Origin: Struthidea cinerea
Lineage: Eukaryota > Chordata > Aves > Passeriformes > Corcoracidae
Reading direction: 5' to 3'
Assembly (NCBI GenBank): GCA_013397865.1
Contig: VZTI01005325.1
Span: 4,122,100-4,186,099, forward strand
DNA length: 64,000 nucleotides
This document shows, piece after piece, positions 13,606-26,600 of this stretch. Within the stretch, counting starts at the first letter, position 1, and each line of letters begins with the position of its first letter. The notes beneath the pieces are model-generated. The model worked only from the letters and a program-made list of their open reading frames with translations, did not search any database and had not been told where the DNA came from. The position numbers were made by a program, and so were the translations under genes.

Positions 13606-14189
13606 ACAGGATGAAAAAATAATGTATCAGCTTACATTATTAAAGTTCACTTTTTTGGGACATAGTAATACTGGTGGTTTATATTAGAAATGGTCTTTGC
13701 AAGTTTGAATTCAACAAATGAGATATTTTTGTGTTATATTGCCATTTTGATACCTAGCTCTAAAACCTTATTTAATTTCATTCTAAGAAGGAAAAAACTA
13801 GACTTTAGCTTTAGCTTTTTTTTTTCCCCTCACTTATGCTCAGCTCATTTTTTCCAGTCTAGTTTGCTTTCAAAGGCAGCATGTAACATATTTCATTCTC
13901 AAAACTATATTTTAACACGCTTTCTCTAGGTTAACAAAATTGTTTGGAAGCACAGTGAATAATAAGAATTTTTGTGGTATTCATTTTGCTGGGCAGAGGT
14001 GCTATCTCAGGGTAAAGAAAGCTAGCAGTAGAGAGCAGTCCAACAAACTGTTGGAAAGGCATCAGGATGCCAATAATTTCATCTGTAATGAACAGGACTG
14101 AATGAGTCAGTCTATATTATTAATTTTATATTTATAAATTGTTTCATATTCATACCTATTAGAGTCTCCCCTGCAGGCAGGCTGAGTGA

Positions 14190-14569
14190 TTATTCAGCCT
14201 GGAGAAGATTAGGCTCCAGGGAAACCTCAGAGCAGCCTTTCAGTACCTAACAGGGCCTTACAAGACAGCCAGAGAGGGATTTCACAAGGGCGTGTAGGGA
14301 TTCAAGGGGGATTCGCTTTAACTGACACAGGGTGGGTTTAGGTTAGATATCAGGAAGAAATTCTTTACTGTGAGGGTGGTGTAGCACTGGCACAGGTTGC
14401 CCAGAGAAGTTGTGAATGCTCCATCCCTGGAGGTGCTCAAGGCCAGGTTGGATGGGGCTCTGAGCAACCTGATTTAGTGGAAAATGTCCCTGCCCATGGC
14501 AGGGGTTTGAAACCAACTGATCTTTAAGGTCCCTTCCGACCCAAACCATTCTCTGATAGTCTGTGATAA
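14190..14569 (+). mobile_element. CR1 LINE 3' end
   Basis: Forward-oriented CR1 3' fragment. The landmarks in order are TTCAGCCTGGAGAAGATTAG, then ...TAGGTTAGATATCAGGAAGA, ...TGGCACAGGTTGCCCAGAGA, ...GGTTGGATGGGGCTCTGAGC, and ...GGTCCCTTCCGACCCAAACC, ending in the characteristic octamer-like TCTGATAGTCTGTGATAAT. The body has small internal deletions and stop codons, so no protein remains. Confidence 0.95.
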
Positions 14570-17500
14570 TACTTAGAATGAGACACTGTGCCTCGTGCTT
14601 GATCTCCTTTTATGAAAAGTCAGGCAGCCTGACATCAATGCTGTGAAGTGCTAAGCAACTCCAAGAAATTCTGAACTCTCTAAGCTGTAGAAACAAGCAA
14701 CTCTGTGGTATAATTATCATTTCTGATGCCAGTACCATCTCTAATGAAGGATGTTTTTGTGCTGAGATGTAAAAAATTTGCATTTAAAATTCTCCTGTTT
14801 TATTTTTAAAAGGCAGTTTATGTCTGAAGAAGTGTCATTTACTGCAGAATGCCAAAACAAAAATATGCAAATGACACCAGAGTTTACCATTTTCATCATG
14901 AATGTTGTTACTGCTTGTAGAATGAAAATTTTGCTCCTATTTGCACTCTTTGTTATGTATATTTGTCATGTTCAGCATGTTTGATCATGGTTTTCTTCCA
15001 AATTTCATTTTCTTTCTCCATAAATAAGAACAATTATAATGAAGCAAAGTGCCCTTTCTATTCTGTACTCTAATTGATTATAGCATGCAATAGCATCTTT
15101 TACAATATGTTACAAGAATTGTTTCAAATAATGTATTCTGTATTTCACTGTTTTAAGAGATGTTTGAAGGAACAAAAATTGTGTGTGCTACTAGCTTTAG
15201 GCTCTTTTCCTTTATTTTTGGGGAAAAAAAGTAAAAAGTAGAGTATCCATTTGACTATTGCTGTCTGGAATAAGTTTTGCATTTTTCTTGCTACTTAGAG
15301 AAGAGAATTTAATTCACAAGTGTAAATTGTTGCTTATTTTTTATTGTACTGCCTTAATTATAATTATAAGTTTTGATTCTGTTCTTGAGGGTTTTAGCTC
15401 TTAGTATTCAGTCTCTATCTGCATCATATTGGTGCATTTCCTATTTTGAAGCTCAACAAAAGTGGAACTCTAAGGACAAATGTATTTAATTGCCTTTTAT
15501 TGACAAGATCACTTACACACCAAATACCAAAACCAAGTAGATTTTACTTTGCAATTGCCTTTTTCTGTTAAAATACTCTAGTACTTGCAGAAATTTAACA
15601 AAAGGCAACAGAAAAATTTGAGAGGTTTTGGAAGATTGCTTCAGAGTAACTGTGGCATGTGACAACTTCTGTTATTTTTAAACATTTTCAGTCATGTAGA
15701 CCTACATTTTCACAATAAGAAAAAAACCCTCAGTCTGTCTTTTTAACGATTTATAGTCAATTTTTTTTTTTTTTTTTTTAACTGGGGAATGCCAAAATCC
15801 ATATGGTGCTTTCCAGGCTGTTAATACTTCAAACTTGGAATGTGAAATGTGTTCTCTTTTAATTCACCCCAGGACAGATGGAGCAGAGTGATTCCAGCTT
15901 TGCAAAGCCATCATTTTTTATCATTTCTTTGAATGGTTGTTTCTTAGGTACTTTCCTAAAGCAATAATTTTACTAATAGCAACTGAAAATTACTGTATAA
16001 TTTTAGCATTACATTTTCTGACCTTTTTAGTTGATCACACAGGAATTGTAGTACAGTGTCTTCTGCACAGTAGATTATCGCATTACCGCCTGTGGTATCG
16101 GTCTCTTCCAATACCATTCCTCTTAGGATCATTGCTATCCAAGTCTCATTTACCCCACGGCTTGTCAGCTCTGCAAGGGGCTCAGTTACTGTTGGAAGTG
16201 GTAGGGGGCCGAGATACTTCCCAGTAGCTCTGAAGGCTTTCCTAAAGTGCCGGGTTCAAAAGCTGCGCCATACATCCTGTAACTTTGGATGAGGTGAAAC
16301 ATCTTTCATCCATAAAGTTGGGCTGGGAGTGGAAGGACAGGGCTTTACCAGAGGTGTAGCAGAAATCATTCTTGGCAGATGAAGGGGGAAGGAGTATAAA
16401 TTGATTTCTGGTGAGAACTCGTGCTGCCAGGAGTGGACCTTTGGGGTGTAGGGCTCTCCATGCAACTGATGGTGTCCTCACCCTTCCCACTGCCAAATTT
16501 CAAGTCACTTGAGCAATATGAGCTCTTCCCTTTCCTTCTTTGTGCCTCAGACATTTGAGACGCTTGTTGTTATGCTGTTCAGTTTTACTAAACCATCTTT
16601 TGGCCCTCATCGTATCTTAGTAATGGCCCACAAATGAAGTGTGAAGGCACAGAAGTGAACACTGAGGTGGGGAAATAGTCTCCGTAACCCTTCAAGTGCT
16701 ACACTCTTTAACTTCTGCTGAACATTTTATGGCTGGCCCCACATGTGGGGTAGAAAGGAAGTAAATCAAAGGTTTTGAGCTAAGGAGGTTAGTGGTTGTT
16801 CAAAAGCCAGCAAAAGACTGATTTTCATGGTTCTCAATAGGGGAGGATGGACGTTAAAAGGCAAATTGACACTTTATACACAGAGATGTTAATATGGCTG
16901 TAGCCTTTTACTGTGCCAATAAAATGATACACGGCCCTAAATTTCTAACTGTGAAACATTTGGCTTTATATCATCATTTGCATGAAGATTTTTTTGAAAC
17001 AAAAGTGAACCGTGCTTCAGCCATTTGGTTTAATTCGTATTGTTTGACGAAGATCATGAAAAAAAAAAATCACTCTATATTAGATGGGCACTAAGCTTGC
17101 TTTTTAAAGGGTTTTTGTTGTCACACAGACACGAGCCCAAAATAGTGTTAGGCAATGCAATTCAAATTTTTGTTGCTTCCTGATAAGCAGCTGAATAACT
17201 GAAACTGCTTCTGTAATATTGATTCTCAAATAACTTTCCAGTGCTGTTTTTTCACAAACTGCTGATACAACTCACTTCATGCTTCTTGCTGTTTAATTTC
17301 TTTTCATTGTAGAAAGGCACATTTAAGAAACTAGTGGAGAGATCTGCCAAAAAAAAAAAAAATAAAAAAAGCAGTTGCTCAGTTGCTGCACTGTGAGGCA
17401 CTTCACATCAAAATTGAGCTCCATAATAAGTAAGAGACCCTTCCTGAGTTAATTGATTTCCCCTGTGAGATGTAGTGTAATGAATTTTCTGTAGCTGAAT

Positions 17501-18609
17501 TCTATTCTCAGTGCTAGTGGCTAGTAAACCTTTTCTATTTTCTATAATAGGTTGGTAAGTAGACAATCAATTTCTTAGAACCTACTTTTTCTCCTGTTCA
17601 TAGAAAACAAAAGAAAGCAAGTCCTCCCTACCATCACCAGTCTTAAAAATAAATGAAATAAATAAATAAACAGCCTTTTCTAAAACTTCGTAAAATTACA
17701 TACCTTGTGTGCTGAATGAATGGCAATTCATACCATGTTTAATTTGCTCTTGGAAGCATTCTCCAGCTTCACAAGGGTACACAACCATATTGGCTGAGGT
17801 GAGTGCTTCACAGAAAATAAATACATGGCCTACATCCTAGGGCCTAGACTTTGATAAGCCACTTTACACGGACAAAACTAATTGTCTGCCTGTCTGAAAC
17901 CCCTGTCTCTTGACTGGTGACAGATAGGGAACAGCTTGTGCTGATAATCCATAAAGAAAGAGTTTCCTGGGCATACATTTTAAGCTGTACCTCTTAACCA
18001 ATGCACAAAACACGATGTTAAGATAATGCAGCATGCCATGTCAGTAATTATGGAACCTGATACAGTAACTGTGGAACCCTGCACAGCAAGATGTTAATTG
18101 CACTGCAGACCAGTGGTCTGGTACATTAAAGCTGTCATCAGAAAGAAGCATAGCATTTGGATCTTAAAGGAGCTGCAGGTTCTCTTTGCCACAGTTTCTG
18201 CGGTCCCCTTCTCTGTGCAAGAAATTTCAAGACAGCAGTATCTCTCAGCAGAGTTGCTTTGCCAAACACTGTATGATATGGCATCATTCCCTCAACCTCT
18301 TATGGTGCTGTGACAATCTAGTACTTGTTGTCCCCAGTCAGTTGGAAGTTTATGGGAGTGATTTATTGCCACTTTGCAGAATGCATCCAGAAAATCTGTG
18401 CAGTACTGTCATATTGCTTGAGGTGCTTCCTTCTGAGTGGTAGAGCTCTGTAGTGCTGAATTGCAAGGCTGTCATCTTGGAAAATAAAGGTCTTTATAGA
18501 AGTCTTTGGTAAGGGGAATTTGGTAGAAGGAAAGGTAGAGGTTACCTCTGCAGGTAATTAGGAGGTAGGACGAAGGCTTTGGTCAGTTATTCCACTGCCA
18601 TGTCTGGGG

Positions 18610-18628
18610 CCTTATCGGGAGGATAAGG
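18610..18628. promoter_or_regulatory. Palindromic GATA pair
   Basis: CCTTATC, a 5-nt spacer GGGAG and GATAAGG form an inverted pair of GATA-type motifs. Palindromic GATA arrangements are known high-affinity GATA-factor sites. Function here is inference from the motif alone. Confidence 0.3.
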
Positions 18629-20159
18629 CTTTTTCCCCCTGATAATTACATACATGTATACTAGGAGGAAGAGGCAGCGCAGTAAATGGCATACAAAGTC
18701 ATCAAGTTATATTTAAATAATGTAGATTTCTTGTAAAATTTGGAGTAGCAAAACATGTGCAGTAGGTGAAGCAAGGAAACTAAATTAGAAGTTTAGTTCT
18801 AAATTAGAAGGTCTGGGTATGCAACTGAGGCACATTAAGATGTAGAGCAGGAGGTTGTGATAGAGTCTGGAATGGATGCGGTGAAGAAAGAAGAGGGTTC
18901 AAGTTCGAATTAAAAAGTTTCTGTAGACTTTAAAGGTGAAAGCTTTAGGTATGAGAAGAATAGCAGCAGAAGGTGAAATTAAAGGTTGCAAAATCACTAA
19001 GTGTTACAGATTCAGTCAGGCCTAGGAAAATGTCAGAGACCTGATAGTCAAATTCCTAATGCCACTCAGGTGGTGGTGGTATGTTTTTCCTGAAAGATAC
19101 CAGATGGCAAAAGATTGGCAGTGTAAGAGAAAATGCTATGTTTTGTGAGGTGGAGATGAGGAAGCAAAATGAAGGAAGAAAGCCAAAGATTATTGATGAA
19201 AGTAGAGAATGTAGATTTGGTAGAAGTAAAGAGGAAGGAACCAAAGGTAAAAGAAATAAAACCACAAAAAATACTTTAAAGCAGAGGTGATTAATCCAAA
19301 ACTAAGGAACTAAGCCTAGAAATGGATTTTAAACTTGGAAAGATAAGGCTAAGGATTAACCTCTTCCCTGGCACAAATTCATCTTATTAATTCCTTCTTC
19401 AGAAGGCTAAAAATGGTAAATAGGATGCGAGTAATTTGCTACCTCTCACTGAGCATTGTTGAGCTACATTCTGCCATGTTCTCTTTCCAACCACTGTCTA
19501 AAACCTCCTGTGAAGAAAAAAGTTTACTTGAATTTATTTGACAGGTAAAAACATGTATAAGAATTTCAAAACTGTTGTTATGGTTTGTTTGTTAAAAGCA
19601 CACGAACTCCAGACTTCTCATTGGAACATTTTCAGGTGCATTCACCCATGAAGAAAAGGTTTGATGAAAGAATGATGAAAGCAAAAGTATTTTCTTTCTT
19701 TTTTTTTTTAATTAAGAGACTTTTTTTCTTCCAGAAACTAGTACCGTATTCCTGAAGGGAGCTGCTGTAAATATGGCATGGACTTCATAGATTAGCCCTT
19801 ACTTTCTTGTTTTCTTTCAATACATTTCTCTGCACTGAATCAAGCTTTTCAAATTCTCACTCCTTAGAAAAAGCTTTTGGTCTGAACAGTTTACATGCAC
19901 TGTGCTCTTCCATTTACATAAACTCCTGTATAGGAAAGAATAGTTCAAACACCTGCAGTCATAGAAAGTCACCCCTATCTCTTTTCTCTTGGATTTATTG
20001 TTGTATTTATTATCTGTCATTTTGTCTGTGCCTGAGTAAATGTTCAATTTCTTACTTTTTCATGGTTAAAAATCTGAGAAAATTATCCTTCCTGATATGT
20101 AATATAAATGGATCCTTTTTACTTTTGTTCTTGGAGCATCACACATTGTGATGAAATTG

Positions 20160-20530
20160 CAGTAAGAAGTCCAAGGACAATCAAAAGAGATGTCAGGGCC
20201 TTGGGATGACTGGTTAAGGGGTTGGGAGCACAAGCAGTAAAGCCTTTGTCCTAAGAGCTGCAGAGAGTGATGTTGGAGCAGGCAGACCCTGCAGATGAGT
20301 AACTGGTGTCACCAGGAGAATTTTGGGTTCTTTACTCGTGGGTTGGTCCACATGGCACCAGGCCTGCTGGCAAGAGACAGGGTACACTAGTCTCAAAGGG
20401 GCAAAAGCATCTTCATGTAAGAGTTAACTGGGCTCACTGAAATGAACTGAAACTAGATTTGAAGCGGGAAAGGGATATAACCAGGCTTGGTAGCGATAAG
20501 CCATGGGATGGCATGTCAGGGATCAAGGGG
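20160..20530. repeat. Possible unclassified interspersed repeat
   Basis: A block with higher GC than its surroundings. It contains phrases that read like repeat consensus, such as GGGCCTTGGGATGACTGGTT, GAGACAGGGTACACTAGTCT and GGGAAAGGGATATAACCAGG. I could not assign it to CR1 or to a known LTR family. It could equally be unique sequence. Confidence 0.25.
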
Positions 20531-21879
20531 TAGAATATATGAATTTTGAACACTCTTGAGTCATGAAACCAAGAACAGTAGAATTCACACTGCTAGAGCT
20601 AAACTCTTGTCCGGCTATGAGTGTGTTTCTGATAGGATTTAGATGCCATAGAAGTATGGCCCATGCCATTGACTAAAATTTAGACTTTGTAAGAATAAAA
20701 AACCTCTAAAAATGTACAATCAAGGAGAGAGCTTTCAATTTAGAATATACCAACAGTATTGTCGAAGAAAGAAAACATAGTCTCACTTTCTGCAAAAAGC
20801 AGAAAACAAAGCTACGCGAAGAGTCTCAAAGTCTGAAGTGGGTTCCTTACTTTGGCTTTGCAGTAATGGCTTTACACTAGCCCAAAGCAGAAACTTCGAT
20901 CAGACATTTAAATTGCTGTTTCCGTATCACCAGAGCAATGAAGATAACAGGACATAGCAGACTCCATTCGTGGGTTGCCTTGAACTTTTCAATGTATGTT
21001 TATTCTGATTCAATACTGAAAACTATTTTTTAACATTTCCAATGAAAAAGAAGCTCTAAAAAGTTAGCTCCAACTGTTTATTTGCAACACAAACTGGAAC
21101 ACTTGCTTTTACAGTGAAAAATTCAAGTAGAGTTCATTCAAGTAGAATTAAACAGTTGCTGTAACAACTGAGCAATAAAAGAAAGTCTAGTGTTTAATTT
21201 TTCTATTTCTGGTGTTCTGTATTTAAAAATGGTTCGCCTGTCCTCCAAGAAAGCAAAATACAAAGATAATGTTGGCCTGACTGATAAAATTGACACAGAG
21301 CTGAACTTCATTGAAAGATGACCCTTTTATGTCAGCCTTTTAAGTGCAGCCAGCCTTGTAGGTTTGGGAGAACTGAGGTGTCTCAGAATGTGTTCTGTTG
21401 AAAATTGTTGATACAAAGGTGTCTGTTCATGGAGTGTTGCTGAAGGAGGCAAGGAGATCACCGTGAGGAAGCCATTTCTTGTGTTTTGCCAGCAGGTCAG
21501 CCTGGCCATTGCCCCATCGACCTCACTTTGGAACAATTGCAGCAGCTTTGCCAAGCTTGCCTCAGTTTCAGAGATACCTGCCACATCTGGTAGCTGCAGC
21601 AGCAGCTTACCTCAGTCTTTGTCTTACTGATTTTCGTAATTTAAATGTATTTTCTACATCTTAGAGTAACACCAAATTCACATCTGACTTCCTGCAGTTT
21701 CCTTTTTCCCCTGACTGCTTTCCTGTTGGCATAACAAGCCCTTCTGGCACACAATACTGAGGAGGCAATTTAAATGCAGGAGAACAAAGGTTTCACAATT
21801 TGAATTTTTCAGCTATGTACTTTATAGAGAAGAGCATGTTTGGCACATTTTCCATAGGGAGTGAACCAAAGCCGGCTGT

Positions 21880-22360
21880 CTGCTGTACATTATTATAATG
21901 CGAAGTGTCCCTTTATGCGATCTTTAATATTTATTTTATAAGATAACATTATGAAGGCTGAAACTCTGTCATTGCTATTTATACTGTATTTGTGCTTTGG
22001 GATAAAAAAGAAAAGCATCTGCATAGAAAAGGCTTATGGGAACGTTCATACACGAAGATTTTTCATCCTGGGGTATGAAATGCGTTATATAAAAAGCATC
22101 AAGAAATCTTAATCCTGTTTATGCTTCAGAAGTTCCCTCCGGGCTTTAAGTTTTTCTGACAGTGGAGACTGAACTCTTTATGAAAACATTAATCATTAGA
22201 AGGGATTTTCACATCAAGTGAAATAAATTGTTGGATTTTGTTCTGAATGAGATTGTATAGAGAGACTTGATTTACCTATTGCTTTTATGCACTTTTGCTA
22301 CGAGGATATAAACAGATAGGTGTAAATGTCAGTCTGCAAAGGAACACGGTGTGGCAGAGA
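21880..22360. other. Possible conserved noncoding block
   Basis: AT-rich sequence with no repeat character. It carries dense candidate transcription-factor words (TTTATGCGATC, AGATAACATTATG, ATTAATCATTAG, TTATATAAAAAGC). The look is that of developmental enhancers in large gene introns. No alignment is available, so this rests on appearance only. Confidence 0.2.
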
Positions 22361-22465
22361 ATCTTCTGTTAACTTCTTCATCTGATCAAAATATTTTACT
22401 GATCATACAATTAGAATTGCAACAGCAGTTAGGTAATACTTGATATTTCTAAGATTATTATTGGG

Positions 22466-22545
22466 GATGGTCCTGTGCAGGGCCAGGCGTAGGACTCGAT
22501 GATTCTTGCAAGTCCCTTCCAACTCAGCATATTTTGTGTTATATA
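22466..22545 (+). mobile_element. Short CR1 3' tail
   Basis: Only the last ~75 nt of a CR1 element remain: GGATGGTCCTGTGCAGGGCC, then AGGACTCGATGATTCTTGCA and AGTCCCTTCCAACTCAGCAT with TTTTGTGTT. This subfamily-like ending (a CCTGTGCAG...CCAGG core) is shared with the copy at 52772-53157. Confidence 0.85.
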
Positions 22546-23169
22546 TCTATTTCTTCTATTCTTTCTCCATATTACTTCTATTTAAGAAAATTCTCCTCAG
22601 CTGAGCAGCTACTTCTGCCCATTTTGCCTCGTGCAAGAATGATGTGTAACTTGTATTCCATCATTTTATTTCTGCTATGTAGGAGGGTATTTAAAGAAAA
22701 GAAAAAAATGACTGAATTTTTCTAGATACGAGCTAAAAATACTACAGTATACTTAGAAGATGAATGTGGTGGCTGTAACTTGAAAAAATTACAGCAAAGG
22801 ATCATTAGAGAAGGAACCACTTGTGCCGAATTTTAAGTCTGTTTTTAATTTTGTTTTTCTAGACTAAAGCTAATTTGTTTTGTAACCTCTCTAGAATGTA
22901 TAGTGAAGTCAAATAAATCTGAGAGTGATGGTTTCATAAAAGTAATAAATCTGGATAAATTAGTGCTGCATTTCATGATCTTGTCAGGACTTCTTTTTTT
23001 TTTTTTCTTTTTTTTAATGAAAAGGTATAAAAATGCCAGTTAAACTCTTCCTTCATTTCTGTTCATGCCCAAATACAAATGGGCACAAGTTTTGTTAACC
23101 TGTTTTTACAGATTAACTCCTTTCTCACTGAAATGCTTTGGTTTCTGTTTCGAGATCTGATATCAAAGT

Positions 23170-23658
23170 TGTTGTGCTGGTTTTGGCTGGGGTAGAGTTA
23201 GTTTTTTTTTCTCCGTAGCTGGTTTGGGGCTGTATTTTGGATTTGTGCTGGAAAGGGTGAGGTTGTGTGAGTGACACAGCCAGGACAGCTGACCCCAACT
23301 TACAAAGGGGATATCCCACACCATATGGCATCTGCTCAGCATATACAGCTGGGAGAAGGAGGGGGAAGGAGGAGGAAGTGGAGATGTTTGGAGTGATGGC
23401 ATTTGTCTTCCCGTTACACATGATAGAGCCCTGCTTTCCTGGGAATGGCTGAACACCTGCCTGCCCATGGGAAGCACGGAATGAACTCGTTGCTTTGTTT
23501 TGCTTTGCTTATGTGCACAGTTCTTGCTTTACCCAGTAAACTGTCTTTAGCTCAACCCATGGGGTTTTTTTCACTTGGACTCTTTGATTATCTCCCCTGC
23601 CTCACTGGTGGGGGGTTAAGCATGGTGCTTTGGTGCCAGCTGGGGTTCAAATATGGCA
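23170..23658 (+). mobile_element. Solo LTR of an avian endogenous retrovirus
   Basis: This is a forward-oriented retroviral long terminal repeat of a family common in birds. It opens TG...TGCTGGTTTTGGCTGGGG. It contains GACAGCTGACCCCAACTTAC, a TATA-like CATATACAG near 23340, the GTGATGGCATTTGTCTTCCC segment, the GGCTGAACACCTGCCTGCCC segment, a degraded polyadenylation region (CAGTAAACTGTCTTTAGCTC) and a CA end near 23658. No partner LTR, gag, pol or env lies nearby, so it is a solo LTR left by recombination. It appears shorter than related copies in its first third, suggesting an internal deletion. Boundaries are approximate; I saw no clear target-site duplication, and the exact family name is not claimed. 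Confidence 0.85.
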
Positions 23659-26600
23659 CTGCTTAAGTCAGTTTTGATGAAAAACATAATCTATGCCTGA
23701 GTTTTTCATCACATCTGTGTGGGGATGACAATGATTCTTGGCTGTCAGTCAGAACTTGCCTGCAGCTGCATGCTTACCTCGTAGTTCTTAGTCAGTCTGC
23801 TTGGAACTATATGGTATCACAGGTGATGCTAAACTGAAGTGGAGCTTAAACTACTTATATTTAGTCTCCTTTATCCTGTCACTTAGATGTGCTTAGACTG
23901 CAGGACCAGGACATAGTTTGTGAAATAGGGTTGTCATTCTCTCTTTCTGGATTTTGGGGGGGTCCTGAGTGATAAAGTAAGGCACAGATGTGAGTGTTAT
24001 TCCACTTGCCTCTCATCACTGGATACTCCAGATATTGTACATATTTACGCTTTCTGTCTGTTGCTCTTCAGAGCTGTCATTCTCTGTGTTAGAGTCAAAT
24101 TGCTGTTACTGTAAATTTCATACTGAGTTATCGATTTTCTCTTCTAGAACTGGTTCATATTGTATTTATTTATTTGTTAGTGCTTCAGTGAGGGTTTTAT
24201 TTCAGCTTCTACACTTCACTTCCTTATGAAATGCCTGTCTTGATGTTTATTTGTCTTTCCAATCATTACTTCTACTACGAAACAGTGATGAGTAGTGGAT
24301 TGGTAGTATGGTGTGGCTCTTGGGCTTTGATGCTTGGCAGGATTTTCAAAACAGAGCAATAACAGTTTGGAAAGAAGATCCAAAAGTAGAATTTCCTGGG
24401 TTTTGCATTCAGGCAGCAAAGAATACTCTTTTGTTGTCCTTCTTTGCTTCCAAGCAGCTCTCTCTAAAGAGCAGGAAAAAATGTCACTTGGATCTTCAAA
24501 CAATATTTGTATTTTCTTATGACTGTATTGCCTGAATGAGTTCCAATGCAGGAGCCTCTTTGCCCATTTGCAAGGCGATGTCTCTTTGGAATGGGGGAAA
24601 TATAAAGAAATGTTAGGAAACACTAGCAGGGAAAATTGTTCTTGAATGTCTTTGGTAGAATCAAGGAAACAAATGAATAATAAGGCTTTTAGCCAGGTGT
24701 CTTCACCTGGAACCACTGAAATCACTCTTTGCCATCTGTCTGGCATTACTGGAATATGTTTGGAAGGATAGTTTGGGGGATTAGCAGCACAAAATGAGGT
24801 GATAATTTTTCTTCTATACCCTCTTCTTTCGAATATAAGTCCTTGAGGAAGGGAGTATTTTTGATTATATGTCCTTTTTCTCTTGTTCTGCCTGTTTTCA
24901 TCTGAGCCCTTGCATTGATGCTGTGGCTGAGAGCTTCCTCCCACTGTCCTCTACCTAAGTGCGGTTTGTACACCTCTACCAGGAATCTTGGGTCAGTCAA
25001 GAAACAGCATTAATTACCTCATGCAGTAAATGCCCATTGAGATGGTTTGGATAAGATTCACACCTTCACATAAGTGAAAGTTGTTTTTTCATCTAAAATG
25101 TTCCCTTCATCAGCAGTAGCCTTTGTCACATCAGGTAGAGACCAGCATTCTGCTACCTGGAGCTCCTTCTTTTACATATCTAAGTCTTCATCCTAATTTC
25201 TACAACCATGAAATAGAGAGGGGCAAAATACTCTGCTGGTTGTGATGTTCTGCAGTGTTGGGTTTGGCATTGCCATGTCCATTGTGCCTTTAACATGAGT
25301 AAAGTGATTGAGCAACACTTGACCAAGCTGACTTGTTCTGGTAGTGATGGGCCCCAGTGGAAGAGCTGCCTCTACTCTTCAGTTTTTTTAGTAGAAGACT
25401 TTTTTAAGAAGTTCCCCTTTTTGACTCTGCTTTGTCACTCAAATACTGATGTCAAGTTAACTGAAAATGGATATTTTTTTCCCACTTAGATGTTGAAATT
25501 TGAAATTCAGTGAAGAGAGTCAGGGGAGACCACAGCAGAAGTTGCACAAATAGTATGATAAGCTCTGCAATGCCTCAGCAGAATATGAAATTGCTTTTGA
25601 TCTCCTTCTTAGCTGGAACATGCACAGAGATAGACTGCAGGAACACAGGTGAAATAGTGTCCGCCAGGCTGGGAAGAGGATGTCCTTCAACAGTACCTTC
25701 TTATATGTTCATTCTACATTATTTTTCTTCCTCTCTAAAAACTTCTCAAGATATATTTTACATGTTATTACCAGCATTTGGATGTAGGGCTGCCATGAAA
25801 TTACTTCTTCTGTAGCCAGAAGTGCTAATGAGAGGCTCACTAGTTTCTTTTCATATTTAAGAAATACTTTAGTGTGATGATAAAATGTGCCAACTTAAGG
25901 GGTGATATAAAGTAGAATTCTTGCCTATGTTATGTTATTAAGATTCCAAATATTTCTCATATAAGAGCAGTAGCCCCAGGTGTTATTTGTAATTGATGCT
26001 TCCAAATTTCTGATTTTAAACTGTACACTGCACTGTTCAAAAACTTGAAGAGATTTTTTCCTAGTTTAGAAAGAGAAATTTGTATTTTGGTAGCAAATAG
26101 GATTATGTCTTTTAACTTACATGTTTGAAATAAGCTGCTTTTCCAGGGCTTTCATTGTTTTTGCTGTCAATATCAAGAATAAAAGAGGGAGCATTTACCA
26201 GATATTCACAAAATGACAAAACTTGCAGCTACCACACATCTCTAATACTTATTTTGCATCTGTTTCTACTGAAAATCTTACGGGCCTATAAACAAAAGCA
26301 CTTGTGGTGTGGTTTGGTTGGTTAAATTGCAGGAATTTTGTGAATAAAGAGCATGTATGTATTTTCCAAACTTCCCTAGCTTTCACTGTTTTCAGAGATG
26401 AAGATAGAGATATAAAGAGATAGCTGTAAATATATCAGTCAAGGTGTGGAATTGCTATTTTATCACTTCCGTCATTCCTTGCCATTTACAACTGTAGTTA
26501 CCCACTGTGTCTTGATGTACTGGAATTTAAAGCCGATTAAAATGCCAGACTTTATTTTTCTAAAAAAGTTGTAGCACACAAACAATTGGAAATAAAGTAA

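Larger units (their letters stand above)
7513..14189. other. Intronic stretch without genes
   Basis: Mostly AT-rich unique sequence. It includes a perfect AT hairpin (9602-9633), a cluster of ACGTGAT motifs (11836-11908), and a T-run/A-run hairpin (13571-13605). A minus-strand open frame spans 11755-12336 (193 codons, not recognised). No protein family or RNA gene could be named. Confidence 0.5.
14570..22465. other. Intronic stretch without genes
   Basis: AT-rich unique-looking DNA with poly-T runs (for example 15761-15779), an A-rich run near 17350-17370, and a short duplicated 12-mer (18780-18791 and 18799-18810). There is a GATA-pair palindrome (18610-18628), a possible unclassified repeat (about 20160-20530) and a possible conserved block (about 21880-22360). 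No gene is recognised. The minus-strand frames over 16242-16554 overlap in three phases and look non-coding. Confidence 0.5.

Noticed and set aside
16242..16554. Minus-strand region open in three phases
   Set aside because: Simultaneous openness in several phases reflects base composition (few TAA/TGA words on that strand) rather than coding.
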